Shown here one piece after another: positions 16,764-26,300 of a DNA stretch of 52,833 nucleotides. The DNA lies in contig CANDBT010000032.1 in NCBI GenBank assembly GCA_947383005.1, positions 1 to 52,833 on the forward strand. Direction: 5' to 3'. The position numbers and the translations under genes are program-made. The notes beneath the pieces were generated by a model that was not told where the DNA came from, did not search any database, and was given only the letters and a program-made list of their open reading frames with translations. This stretch comes from an uncultured bacterium. GTDB taxonomy: Bacteria > Bacillota > Clostridia > Lachnospirales > Lachnospiraceae. Numbering within the stretch: the first letter of the stretch is position 1; every line of letters begins with the position of its first letter.

Positions 16764-17309
16764 CTAAAGAATCAGACTAATCACCATCTGGGCTGTCTCC
16801 GCCATATTCGTACCACTGTCCATACTGCATTTTTGCATATAGCGGTGAGCCTCTTCTTCACTCATGCCGTTTCTTTCTATCAAAAGCTTTTTGGCCTGAT
16901 CAATCAGCTTTTGCTCTTCGTCACTTCGTTTTTTCGGCAACTGACGCTGCTTTTTACGCCGCCGGTCCAGCGCCTGAGCCATCATTTCCAAAGTGGAAAC
17001 CAAATCATGAACCTTCAGCGGCATAGGAAGGCACATCACATTTTCCGGCAGACGGGATTCCCACCTGCTGGGAGAAGCAACCACCAGCAGGGAAAATTCA
17101 GAAGACAAGTTATTGCGAAGTTCCTCATAAAGCATATCCGTAAGCTGATATCCACACACAATCAGTCCACTGTTTAAATCCTCTGCCTGTGCCAACACTT
17201 GTGCTCCCGAATTACACACCGCCACCACTGAAAATCCGCTTCTCATCAAAACATTTTTGATATTTCGGGCATCCGTCGATTTAGAAAACGCCACAATTAC
17301 ATTAGCCAT
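16764..17309 (-). CDS. ANTAR-domain RNA-binding regulator with degenerate receiver
   Basis: This is 181 residues from the ATG at 17309, which follows GGAGGTGAGGG; an upstream ATG at 17342 is less likely. Residues 1-115 resemble a response-regulator receiver, but the usual phosphorylated Asp is replaced (LIVCGYQL), so phosphorylation is unlikely. The C-terminal 55 residues are an ANTAR domain (QAKKLLIERNGMSEEEAHRYMQ), which binds paired hexaloop hairpins in nascent RNA to prevent termination. It lies 71 bp after glnA on the same strand. The glnA leader contains a terminator-like hairpin (18793-18847), so antitermination of glnA in response to nitrogen is the natural guess. A partner sensor kinase is not seen. 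Confidence 0.88.
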   Translation of the reverse strand: MANVIVAFSKSTDARNIKNVLMRSGFSVVAVCNSGAQVLAQAEDLNSGLIVCGYQLTDMLYEELRNNLSSEFSLLVVASPSRWESRLPENVMCLPMPLKVHDLVSTLEMMAQALDRRRKKQRQLPKKRSDEEQKLIDQAKKLLIERNGMSEEEAHRYMQKCSMDSGTNMAETAQMVISLIL

Positions 17310-17380
17310 GCCCTCACCTCCAAGCAGATTTTTCCCCACCAAACCATGCTCAACCCTGCGGAATAGTTATCCTTACTTGC

Positions 17381-18718
17381 TCAAAACTTATACAAATACT
17401 CCTCAACCTCCCAATCTGTAACCTCCGCACGGAATTTTTTCCATTCCGCGTTTTTCGCCTCCAGATATTTGGTAAAAATATGGTTTCCCAAAAGCTTCTT
17501 CACAAATTCACTTTCCGTGTAAATGTCAAGCGCTTCTCCCAAAGTTTCCGGAAGCCACTCGATTCCTCTCTTTTTCAGCTCGTCATAGCTCATCGCATAA
17601 ATATTGTCATCAACGCTCGCCGGCGGCTCCATCTGCTTTTTGATTCCATCCAGCCCGGCGGCCAGGCACGCGGCCAGCGCCAGATAAGGATTGACCGCCG
17701 AGTCCGGACATCGCAATTCAATCCGGGTACTGCTCCCTCTGGTTGAGGGAATCCTGATTAGTGGGCTGCGATTAGAAGAAGCAGACCAGGCAATGTAAAC
17801 TGGCGCGTCATATCCGGGAACTAAACGTTTATAAGAATTTACCAAAGGATTGGTCAGCACGGTTATTTCTTTAATATGGGTTAAAATACCTGCCATAAAC
17901 TGATATGCTTCCCTGCTTAATCCCAAACGGTCAGACGCATCCACAAACACATTATTACCGTCTTTATCCGCCAGAGACATATTGATGTGCATGCCCGAAC
18001 CATTGACTCCCGCTTTAGGCTTAGGCATAAAGGTAGCATGAAGCCCATGGCGCCGGGCGATTGTCTTTACCGCCATCTTAAACGTCATAATATTATCTGC
18101 CGTGGACAGAGCATCTGCATACTGTAAATCAATCTCATGCTGAGCCGGGGCAATCTCATGATGGGAAGCTTCGATTTCAAAACCCATAGCCTCCAGATTA
18201 AGCACAATATCCCTGCGCACATTTTCAGCCATATCAATAGGGCCCACATCAAAATACCCTGCCATCTCATGGCTTTTTGTCGTGGGCCTTCCCTCTTCAT
18301 CCATATAGAATAAAAAGAACTCGCATTCCGGCCCCACAAGAAAAGTATAACCCATGTCCGCGGCTTCTTTCAATACCCTTTTAAGCACAAAACGCGGATC
18401 TCCCTCAAAAGGTTCTCCGTTAGGCCGGTATACATCGCACACCAGCCGGGCCACTTTTCCCTGCTGCGGCCGCCAGGGAAATATCTCGAAAGTATCCAGA
18501 TCCGGATGCAGAAACATATCGGATTCCTCTATACGGACAAATCCCTCAATCGCAGAACCATCAAACATACATCGGTTATCCAGCGCTTTTTCCAGCTGGC
18601 TGGAAGTAATGGCTACATTTTTCAGCATGCCAAAAATATCCGTAAACTGAAGACGGATAAATTCCACATCCTCTTGATCTACTAAACGAAGAATATCTTC
18701 TTTACTGTATTTGTTCAT
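17381..18718 (-). CDS. glnA: Glutamine synthetase type I
   Basis: This 445-residue enzyme joins ammonium to glutamate using ATP, the main route of nitrogen assimilation. Typical motifs are [11 protein letters not shown] near the N-terminus, GPECEFFLF, the metal site in [21 protein letters not shown] for the active site and [16 protein letters not shown] near the end. Length matches the GSI-alpha type of Firmicutes, which lacks the adenylylation loop. GGAAGGAAGAG precedes the ATG. A consensus promoter (18861-18889) gives a leader of about 135 bases with a terminator hairpin, and the next gene is an ANTAR regulator. A small A-type repeat remnant (18750-18787) is lodged between the terminator and the start codon. 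Confidence 0.97.
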   Translation of the reverse strand: MNKYSKEDILRLVDQEDVEFIRLQFTDIFGMLKNVAITSSQLEKALDNRCMFDGSAIEGFVRIEESDMFLHPDLDTFEIFPWRPQQGKVARLVCDVYRPNGEPFEGDPRFVLKRVLKEAADMGYTFLVGPECEFFLFYMDEEGRPTTKSHEMAGYFDVGPIDMAENVRRDIVLNLEAMGFEIEASHHEIAPAQHEIDLQYADALSTADNIMTFKMAVKTIARRHGLHATFMPKPKAGVNGSGMHINMSLADKDGNNVFVDASDRLGLSREAYQFMAGILTHIKEITVLTNPLVNSYKRLVPGYDAPVYIAWSASSNRSPLIRIPSTRGSSTRIELRCPDSAVNPYLALAACLAAGLDGIKKQMEPPASVDDNIYAMSYDELKKRGIEWLPETLGEALDIYTESEFVKKLLGNHIFTKYLEAKNAEWKKFRAEVTDWEVEEYLYKF

Positions 18719-18749
18719 CTCACTCTTCCTTCCTTAATTCTTTGCATCA

Positions 18750-18787
18750 ATTCAGACGGGGCAGGCAAGAAGGCTCGCGTCTGAACT
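18750..18787. repeat. A-type element remnant in the glnA leader
   Basis: TTCAGACGGGGC...GCTCGCGTCTGAACTG forms a short hairpin with A-type ends but without the usual interior. Confidence 0.55.
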
Positions 18788-18792
18788 GCTGC

Positions 18793-18847
18793 AAAAAAAT
18801 AAAGGGCAACAAAAAAGCCAATACCATGGCCTTTATGCAACGCCCTC
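18793..18847 (-). terminator. Leader terminator of glnA (possible ANTAR target)
   Basis: On the minus strand GAGGGC pairs with GCCCTTT, enclosing an 8-bp stem AAAGGCCA/TGGCTTTT with a six-base loop, then a T-rich run. A terminator between promoter and start suggests attenuation; ANTAR binding is inferred from the neighbouring regulator gene. Confidence 0.6.
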
Positions 18848-18860
18848 GTTCCATAGACTG

Positions 18861-18889
18861 ATCATAACAGTTCTATCATTTTTTGTCAA
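18861..18889 (-). promoter_or_regulatory. glnA promoter
   Basis: Minus-strand TTGACA (18889-18884), 17 bp, TATGAT (18866-18861). The remaining part of 18719-19030 holds the leader and the divergent upstream region of the BFD gene. Confidence 0.8.
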
Positions 18890-19030
18890 CATCTTCTCTG
18901 CCAAACAACCACGAATACAAGGGAAAAAATTTGTACATACTATAAAAGCTTCAACACAAAACAGATGTATTTTCGGTAACGGTTTGTATCAAAAGCGCTG
19001 CCAGTTCTCATTTTTCAGGAGGAAAACGTT

Positions 19031-19213
19031 ATGGATCGAGATGAAATTATTTGTCATTGCATGGAAGTTTCAGCCGGAACAATTATCGATGCCGCAAAAG
19101 CAGGCGCTAAAACCGTGGAGGAAATCCAGGAAGCCACTGGCGCCGGGACAGTCTGCGGAGGTTGTATCGATGATATCCAGATGATTTTAGATTCTCTTGA
19201 AGGCGCAGATTAG
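19031..19213 (+). CDS. BFD-type [2Fe-2S] small protein
   Basis: This 60-residue protein has four cysteines in the bacterioferritin-associated ferredoxin (BFD) pattern: ICHCMEV (Cys8, Cys10) and VCGGC (Cys42, Cys45), which bind a [2Fe-2S] cluster. The single BFD fold occurs alone or fused to oxidoreductases and is used for electron transfer or iron release. A strong AGGAGG site stands 7 bases before the ATG. It is divergent from glnA and followed by a B-type repeat, so it looks like a monocistronic gene. No bacterioferritin or NifU partner is in the window, so the electron partner is unknown. Confidence 0.9.
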   Translation: MDRDEIICHCMEVSAGTIIDAAKAGAKTVEEIQEATGAGTVCGGCIDDIQMILDSLEGAD

Positions 19214-19290
19214 TTAATGTGTTACCCTATAGTCGGATTTACAGTACGAAAAGCTGTGCCTTTTATCGGAAATCGCTGGGAAATTTCCGA

Positions 19291-19434
19291 GTTACTGTTC
19301 ACACCATGGCTAATCACTTCGCTGATTAGCCGTGGGCAGATATCATTATGGGAGCAAAGCATATGCCCCATTGCTGAAGGCAATTTAACATGGGCATATG
19401 CGGTTACGTTCACAGAGTACCTGTGAACAGTAAC
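19291..19434 (+). repeat. B-type cloverleaf element, copy 3
   Basis: 144 bp from GTTACTGTTCAC to GTGAACAGTAAC with the three expected hairpins. The stretch 19435-19617 then holds a TTGACA-like promoter, a CAGCTAA/TTAGCTG hairpin with a T-run and a palindromic site at 19549. Confidence 0.85.
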
Positions 19435-19548
19435 ATTTCCAATAAAAGACACATTATTGACAGGATATTGTAATAGTATTATCAATAAAAATTTGCTATA
19501 ATAAAAATGTACCCGCAACAGCTAATGCTATTTTAGCTGCTGCTTTTA

Positions 19549-19563
19549 TTGAAACGCTTTCAA
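19549..19563. promoter_or_regulatory. Palindromic site, possibly cre-like
   Basis: TTGAAA-CGC-TTTCAA is a perfect dyad of LacI/CcpA style 55 bp upstream of the secreted protein gene. The spacing differs by one base from the usual cre consensus. Confidence 0.35.
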
Positions 19564-19617
19564 TTCAACTCAACAGCATAAACAGGCTATTTTTACAAAA
19601 AGGAAAGGATAACATTC

Positions 19618-20295
19618 ATGAAAAAATTAAGAAAAGAGATTTTGTTAGCTGTTTGTTGCGCCGGGATACTCGCCCTAGGGTGCGTTGGGCTTGCACAGGC
19701 GCAATCCCCTGTCATTTCCGCCGGCAATGCCCAGGCACAGCCGTCAGGCGGGCCGGGAGCAAAACCGCAGGAACAAGATGCTGCGGAGATCTTTCGGATC
19801 TGGGGGCCTGTTATCGGCATAGAAGACGATTCCGTAATTATCGATAACCAGTCAGGAATTTCCAGTGCAGGGGAAATTGTTCTGCATATTGACCCCGAAC
19901 ATTCCCGGGTTCTTGATGCGGTAAACGGTTATCCGATAGAAATCGCCTCTTTGCAGAAAGGGGAAGTGATTTATGCTTATATCGGACCGGCCATGACGAT
20001 GAGCCTTCCCCCACAGACTACCGCAGAAATGATTATCGGCCAGATCCCGGCAGATTTTAAAGTGCCGGATTATGTACAGGTAAAAAGCATGGAACAACGG
20101 GAAGATGGCAATTGGAAGCTGACCGGCGCTGACGGAACCGTTTATTCTGTCCCGGCTGACTGCCAGATCCTGCCTTATCTGACCAGGAACATTGTGACTC
20201 TGGCGGATGTGAATAAAGGCAGCACCTGTCTGGTTTGGAGCGATGAAGCAGGAAATGTACAGAAAATTGTTCTTTTTGCTTCGGATGAAAAATAA
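19618..20295 (+). CDS. Secreted protein of unknown function
   Basis: This 225-residue protein starts MKKLRKEILLAVCCAGILALG with a hydrophobic core and an AQA-type signal peptidase site near residue 28. The mature part is beta-rich by appearance: short segments such as DDSVIIDNQSG, GEVIYAYIGPAMTMS and GTVYSVPADC. MSLPPQTTAEMIIGQIP recurs in clostridial secreted proteins, but I cannot name a domain. A GGAAAGGA site precedes the ATG. The stop codon lies inside the first unit of an 18-bp tandem repeat (20283-20354), so the repeat has duplicated the gene's 3' end. A terminator follows. Confidence 0.75.
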   Translation: MKKLRKEILLAVCCAGILALGCVGLAQAQSPVISAGNAQAQPSGGPGAKPQEQDAAEIFRIWGPVIGIEDDSVIIDNQSGISSAGEIVLHIDPEHSRVLDAVNGYPIEIASLQKGEVIYAYIGPAMTMSLPPQTTAEMIIGQIPADFKVPDYVQVKSMEQREDGNWKLTGADGTVYSVPADCQILPYLTRNIVTLADVNKGSTCLVWSDEAGNVQKIVLFASDEK

Positions 20296-20354
20296 AACCA
20301 GGATGAAAAATAAAACCGGGATGAGAAATGAAACCAGAATGAGAAATGAAACCG
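20283..20354. repeat. Four 18-bp tandem repeats across a stop codon
   Basis: Units of the form GGATGARAAATRAAACCR at 20283, 20301, 20319 and 20337. The first contains the TAA stop of the preceding gene. Confidence 0.9.
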
Positions 20355-20363
20355 AAAGCCAAA

Positions 20364-20396
20364 GATGGGGCTGTTGCAAATTGCGACAGCCCCATC
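20364..20396 (+). terminator. Terminator-like hairpin of the secreted protein gene
   Basis: GATGGGGCTGT pairs with ACAGCCCCATC around TGCAAATTGCG. It shares its arm with the 98-bp element at 11059-11156. Confidence 0.75.
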
Positions 20397-20433
20397 TCTA
20401 TGCACACGGGCACCCAAAGGAATATTTTCAATC

Positions 20434-20626
20434 GTTACTGTTCACACCATGGCTAATCACTCCGCTGATTAGCCATGCGCAGATATCATTATGGGAGCAA
20501 AGCATATGCCCCCGTCTACACTCCGTTCCGGTCGGTTCTAAACAAGCGCCACTGGCGCTTAGAACCCGAAGGCAATTTAAAATGGGCATGTGCAGTTACG
20601 TTCACAGGGTACCTGTGAACAGTAAC
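20434..20626 (+). repeat. B-type element, copy 4, carrying an inserted hairpin
   Basis: Normal B-type ends and stems, but the ATTGCC/GGCAAT tip is replaced by about 56 bp (20513-20568) containing a hairpin GTTCTAA...GCGCCACTGGCGC...TTAGAAC, of the CACTGG-core type. The element is 193 bp. The gap 20296-20827 is thus tandem repeat, terminator, B-type element and the nrdD promoter. Confidence 0.85.
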
Positions 20627-20665
20627 CTTCAATCATCCAATACATGATTCAATAAAATATTCCCC

Positions 20666-20694
20666 TTGCATTTCTCTTCCAAAAGAGCTATAAT
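20666..20694 (+). promoter_or_regulatory. nrdD promoter
   Basis: TTGCAT (20666-20671), 17 bp, TATAAT (20689-20694), 134 bp before the nrdD start. Confidence 0.75.
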
Positions 20695-20706
20695 AGGAAG
20701 GCGCTC

Positions 20707-20773
20707 CCACTATATCTTGTGGTTTGTCGCACGAATAAAACTATTTATGGGTTTTCAGACACTATATCCTGTA
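20707..20773. promoter_or_regulatory. Two NrdR-like boxes
   Basis: ACTATATCTTGT (20709-20720) and ACTATATCCTGT (20761-20772) resemble the NrdR box (ACACTATATATTGTGT-like) and lie downstream of the -10 box, where a repressor would block transcription. They are 52 bp apart, about five helical turns. The nrdR gene is not in the window. Confidence 0.6.
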
Positions 20774-20827
20774 AACTCAGCAAATTCTATACAATATTTA
20801 CAACAACACATACCCGGGAGGTACGCC

Positions 20828-23005
20828 ATGCTTTTAAAAGTCATTAAACGAAATGGAGAAGAAGTCCCCTTTGAAATTTCAAAAATCCAAAACGCCATTA
20901 CGAAGGCCAACAATGAGATTTCAAAGCTTCATCAGCTTAATCGCTATCAGATTGACGCCATTGCCGACACGATAGAAAAGCAGCTTCTTGAACTGCCCCA
21001 CGCCGCCAATGTGGAAGATATTCAGGATATGGTAGAAAAAGGCATTATGGAAATGCGGGGCTATGAAGTCGCCCAGAAATATGTCCGTTACCGTTTCAGA
21101 CGCGAACTGGCCCGCAAAGCCAACACAACAGACAACGGTATCCTGGCGCTGATCGACCGGATGAATGAGGAAGTTAAACAGGAAAATTCCAACAAAAACC
21201 CTGTCATCAATTCCACTCAGAGAGACTATATGGCCGGTGAAGTCAGTAAGGATCTGACCATGCGCCTGCTGCTCCCCGAAGATGTGGTCCAGTCCCACCG
21301 GGAAGGAATCATTCACTTTCACGATTCGGACTATTTTGCCCAAAGGGAACACAACTGTGATTTGATTGATTTGGAAGATATGCTGCAGAACGGGACGGTT
21401 ATCAGCGAAACCATGATCGAAAAACCTCATTCTTTCTATACGGCCTGCAATATTACCACCCAGATTGTCGCCCAGGTAGCCAGCAATCAATATGGCGGCC
21501 AGACTTTTACCCTCTCCCATTTAGCGCCCTTTGTGGAAATCAGCCGCAAAAAGATCCGGGAGAACACCGTCAAGCTGCGCAAAGAACTCAACGAGGCACT
21601 GGATGACCGGATTATCGACCGGATTACCGAAGAACAGTTGAAGGATGAAATTACCCGCGGCATCCAAACCATCCAGTATCAGTTGATTACCTTGATGACC
21701 TGCAACGGACAGGCTCCTTTTGTCACGGTTTTCATGTATCTGGATGAAGTGCCGGAAGGCCAGACCCGCAGAGACCTGGCGATGATTATTGAAGAAGTGC
21801 TTCGCCAGCGGATGCAGGGCGTGAAAAACCAAAACGGCGTCTGGATTACCCCCGCTTTCCCCAAACTGATCTATGTGTTGGATGAGGATAACATAACCCC
21901 TGAATCCCCGTACTGGTATCTGACGGAATTAGCTGCCCAATGCACAGCCAAACGAATGGTGCCAGACTATATTTCCGCCAAAGTCATGAAGGAATTAAAA
22001 CGGGGTGACGTGTATCCCTGTATGGGATGCCGTTCTTTTTTGACTGTCGAAGATTCCCAGCAAACCAACGACGGCCATCATAAATTCTACGGCCGGTTTA
22101 ACCAGGGCGTTGTCACCATAAACCTGGTAGATGCAGCCTGCAGCTCCGAAGGAGACATTGACAAGTTCTGGCAGATATTGGATGAGCGGCTGGAACTGTG
22201 CCACCGTGCCCTGCGCTGCCGCCATGAAAGGCTTCTTGGCACCCCTTCGGATGTCGCTCCGATTCTCTGGCAGAATGGCGCTTTAGCCCGGCTGGAAAAA
22301 GGCGAAAAAATCGATCGCTTGCTGTATAACGGATATTCCACCATTTCACTAGGATATGCTGGCCTGTGCGAGATGACCATGCGGATGATGGGCAAACCCC
22401 ATACTGACCCGGAGGCAAAAGAGTTCGCCCTCAAGGTCATGCAGCACCTCAATGACCGCTGCGCCCAATGGAAGGCCGCCGAAAATATCAGCTATTCCGT
22501 ATACGGCACTCCTATGGAATCCACGACCTACCGTTTCGCCAAATGCCTGCAAAAACGCTTTGGTATTATTCCCGGCGTGACAGATAAAAACTATATCACC
22601 AACAGTTACCATGTTCACGTAAGCGAACAAATTGACGCCTTTACCAAACTGAAATTTGAATCCGAATTTCAAAGGCTTTCTCCCGGCGGGGCTATCAGCT
22701 ATGTGGAAGTCCCTAATATGCAGCACAATATCCCCGCAGTATTAAGCGTCATGCAGTTTATCTACGACAATATTATGTATGCGGAGTTAAACACCAAAAG
22801 CGACTACTGTGAATGCTGCGGCTTTGACGGGGAAATCCTGATCAAAGAAGACGCTTCCGGAAAACTGGTATGGGAATGTCCAAACTGCGGCAATCGCGAC
22901 CAAAACAAGCTTACCGTAGCCCGCCGTACCTGCGGTTACATCGGAACCCAGTTCTGGAATCAGGGCCGCACACAGGAAATTCGCGACCGGGTACTGCATC
23001 TGTAA
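20828..23005 (+). CDS. nrdD: Anaerobic ribonucleoside-triphosphate reductase (class III)
   Basis: This 725-residue enzyme makes deoxyribonucleotides without oxygen by glycyl-radical chemistry. It has an N-terminal ATP-cone (residues 1-95, VIKRNGEEVPFEISKI), the (beta/alpha) barrel with MGCRSF, a C-terminal zinc site (CECC and CPNC) and the radical glycine in RRTCGYIG, about Gly703. The start at 20828 is chosen because GGGAGG precedes it and homology begins at MLLKVIKRNG; the frame opens 54 codons earlier in promoter sequence. Two NrdR-like boxes lie upstream. The activating radical-SAM enzyme NrdG, often the next gene, is absent here, so it must be encoded elsewhere. Confidence 0.97.
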   Translation: MLLKVIKRNGEEVPFEISKIQNAITKANNEISKLHQLNRYQIDAIADTIEKQLLELPHAANVEDIQDMVEKGIMEMRGYEVAQKYVRYRFRRELARKANTTDNGILALIDRMNEEVKQENSNKNPVINSTQRDYMAGEVSKDLTMRLLLPEDVVQSHREGIIHFHDSDYFAQREHNCDLIDLEDMLQNGTVISETMIEKPHSFYTACNITTQIVAQVASNQYGGQTFTLSHLAPFVEISRKKIRENTVKLRKELNEALDDRIIDRITEEQLKDEITRGIQTIQYQLITLMTCNGQAPFVTVFMYLDEVPEGQTRRDLAMIIEEVLRQRMQGVKNQNGVWITPAFPKLIYVLDEDNITPESPYWYLTELAAQCTAKRMVPDYISAKVMKELKRGDVYPCMGCRSFLTVEDSQQTNDGHHKFYGRFNQGVVTINLVDAACSSEGDIDKFWQILDERLELCHRALRCRHERLLGTPSDVAPILWQNGALARLEKGEKIDRLLYNGYSTISLGYAGLCEMTMRMMGKPHTDPEAKEFALKVMQHLNDRCAQWKAAENISYSVYGTPMESTTYRFAKCLQKRFGIIPGVTDKNYITNSYHVHVSEQIDAFTKLKFESEFQRLSPGGAISYVEVPNMQHNIPAVLSVMQFIYDNIMYAELNTKSDYCECCGFDGEILIKEDASGKLVWECPNCGNRDQNKLTVARRTCGYIGTQFWNQGRTQEIRDRVLHL

Positions 23006-23029
23006 TCTTTTATCCGGCTATTATCACTT

Positions 23030-23052
23030 GGGGATGCTGTCAAACATCCCCC
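23030..23052 (+). terminator. nrdD terminator
   Basis: GGGGATG pairs with CATCCCC, followed by a T-rich run (TTTCTTTTAT). Confidence 0.85.
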
Positions 23053-23093
23053 TTTCTTTTATCTTCGCCTTTTTTCCAAAACAGAACCTATCC

Positions 23094-23237
23094 GTTACTG
23101 TTCACACCATGGCTAATCACCACGCCGATTAGCCATGGGCCAATACAGTTATGGGGGCAAAGCATATGCCCCATTGCCGTAGGCAATCTTAAATGGGCAT
23201 ATGCAGTTACGTTCACAGGGCACCTGTGAACAGTAAC
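23094..23237 (+). repeat. B-type cloverleaf element, copy 5
   Basis: A complete 144-bp copy 41 bp after the nrdD terminator and 126 bp before the next gene; nearly identical to the inverted copy at 5422-5565. Confidence 0.88.
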
Positions 23238-23363
23238 ACCTATCCCACTCTTTTCCCCATTCAATAAAATAAACACTTTCCCTTTTTCATCGAAAGTGAT
23301 ACAATATTCGTAACCGTTCAAACGTCAGAGAATTTGGCATGAAAAGAGACAGGAGCGCTAATT

Positions 23364-26300
23364 ATGGAGCATTCGTTAATTTTTCATATCCTGGGTATTC
23401 AGGAGACATCCGATGAGGCGGCTATTAAATCTGCCTATTTAAATCTTTTAAAAACCACCAATCCGGAAGACGACCCGGAAGGTTTCAAGCGCCTGCGGGA
23501 AGCCTATGAGGGCGCCATTACCTATGCCCGGCAGCCTCAGCAAGAAGAGCAGAAAGACAAGTCTGAGATTGACTTATGGATCGATCGGGTTGATCAGATC
23601 TATCAGGACATCCGTTTGAGAAGACAGCCTGAGCTATGGAAAGAAGTTCTGTCCGATCCGCTTTGTGATGATCTGGATACTTCTTTGCAGACCCGGGAAG
23701 CCATGATTGCCTATTTGATGGACCATATTTACTTACCTCAAGCTGTATGGCAGATGCTGGACAATACTTTTCAACTTTCCGAAGACCGAGAAGGGCTAAG
23801 TCAGCAATTTCCGGAAAATTTTTTAAATTATATGTTTTACTATATAGAAAATCCCCAGGCAATCAGTTACGATTTATTCCAGGTTGTCGATGAAGCACAT
23901 ATGGCGGCGGATGACTATATCCGTTCTTATTTGGATATCCGCCGACTAATAAGCTGGCAGCAATTTGAAGGCTGTGCAGCAAAGCTGAACGATTTGGATG
24001 CTTTTGGCCTTCATCATCCTTACGCCGATATAGAACGCCTGCGGATATTGACGGCCATGCTGGATGCCGGCAAATCGGACAAAGCATCTGTCCGGGACGA
24101 AGAAAAGGAAGCAAGTCTAAGAAAAGAAGCCGCGATCTGCATCGCAAGGGTTTTTTCCCACAAAGAACCTTCCCTGACGTCACAACATGCGGATTTATCT
24201 GTCGCATCCGACGCTGCAAGGCATTTGATTAACAGGTTTTCTCCCTTGTTTTCAAAAACCAGCGGCAATACGCCTGCCAAGGAATACGATGACTATATCA
24301 TGCTTTACTGTGCCTATGGTTTATGGACCTTGGATCAAAAAGAAGAAGCTTATGAGCTTTGGCAAAATATTCTTGACCGCATGCCTTCTCATTACATGGC
24401 CAAACTGGGCGTTTCCCATTATCTGGTAGAAAAAGCAAAATATCATGAAGCCAAAGAGTTGATGCTGCAGCTATTGGACAAGGACGGACAAGACGAAGAG
24501 GTTTTGGATTTGATGCGTCAGGTCAACGACGCCCTCATAGAAGAATACCGGGCACGCATCTCTCAGCCCGATTCTTATCTTGAAGAAAACGAAACCCAAG
24601 ATTCAAAAACCATTGATACAAGACGTAAGGAAGATATCATTGAACTCGGATGGTGCCTGTTTCAAAACGAACAGCCGGAAGAGGCCGTCACTTTAATGGA
24701 AACCTTTCAGCCGAATGAAGATACCCGTTATTCCTATGAGAATCTGTTTGGCCGTCTCCTTTACCGGATAGACCGGTATGAGGAAGCATTGCCCCATCTT
24801 CTTCAATGGCTGGAAATGATTCGTCACACAGAGGATGACGGATCTGCCGAAAACAGCAAACGTATTTCCCGGGAATTCCAGGCATGTCACCTGCTGAGCG
24901 GATGTTATCATGAACTGAAAAACCAGGAACAAGCATTAAGCTATGTCGACATGGCTGTCGCCGCCGCAAAAAACCTGCGGGATAAGCTGGCTGCCATGCA
25001 GTATCGGGCATACCTGCTGTTTTGTTACAAGGAATATACCCGTTGCATTGATGCCTGCGACCAGGTTATTCAAGACGACGATGAATATTATCCGGCATAT
25101 GTACAACGCCAGGAAGCCGCTTTCGAACTGCACAAAGGCCAGCAGGTAGTGGACGACTATTATCGTGCCATCCGCATTTATGCCGGCCACTATAAACCTT
25201 ACTTGCTGGCTCTTCGGGTGTTTTTCTATCATGATCAGTTTGAAGATGCCAAGGGTGTTTTGGATCGGGCCAGAGAGAATCAGGTGGAATTCAGTCCGTA
25301 TCTGCGGCTTTACGAAGTAAAAGTTCTCCGGAACCTGGCGGAAAATCCCGAAGATAGAGAAAAACCCCTGGCTATTGCCAACGAATTAATGGCAGAACAC
25401 AACAATCCCGATACGGATATTGAAGATCTGTCGGAAATCGAATATGAAATTGCTCTGCTTCATTGGGATAATGATCACCTGGAAGAAGCCCTGAAACACA
25501 TGGAGGCCGCTATCGGTGAAAATCCCAACCGCATGCAGTATCGGATGATCCGCGGCCATATTTATCTGGATCACGGCGAACATAAAAAGGCGTTGGCCGA
25601 ATATACCGCCGCCAAAGAGGTCTATTCCGATTCTCCTGTGCTCCACTATAACAGCGGCTTGTGCCAGGAAGCCCTGGGCATGAAGGTTCTGGCCATAGAA
25701 TGTTATGAAGAAACCCTGAAATACCGCCAGGTTCACCGGGAAGCCTGTGAAAAGCTGGCTAACTTTTACCGCGACCGTTATCAAGACTCCAACGACCCGG
25801 AGGATTTCCGCAAAGCTATCGGCTATATGGACCGGCAGATTGAAGCCAAACCTACCTGCCACGACTTGGTGCATCGGGGGCTGTTTTACATGTACAACAT
25901 GGATATTGAGCTTGCCGTCAAGGATTTTGAGGAAGCCTTAAAATATGGCCCGGACGAATGGGTAATCTACAACAATCTGGGATGTTGCTATGAACGGACG
26001 AATGAATACGAAAAAGCCATCGGTTATTTTGAACAGGCTTTAGAGCATTTGGGAGACAAGAAGAGCCTGCTTCCCTACAGCAACTTAGCTGACTGTTATG
26101 AGGCTTTGGGCGATTACCGCAAAGCTATCGAATGCTACCAAAAGAACCTGGCCATAGAGCCGGATAATAAAAATACGTTTAAAGAATTATCGTTTTTATA
26201 CCGATATTTGGGAGATTATAAAAACGCTGTTAGATATATTGAAAAAGATCCGGACAATGACAATTATTATGCCCGTCTGGGAGATATCCAATTTCTTGAA

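Noticed and set aside
20666-20827. Upstream start of nrdD giving 54 extra residues
   Set aside because: The stretch contains the promoter and NrdR-like boxes, and the ATG at 20828 has a GGGAGG site and matches the family start.
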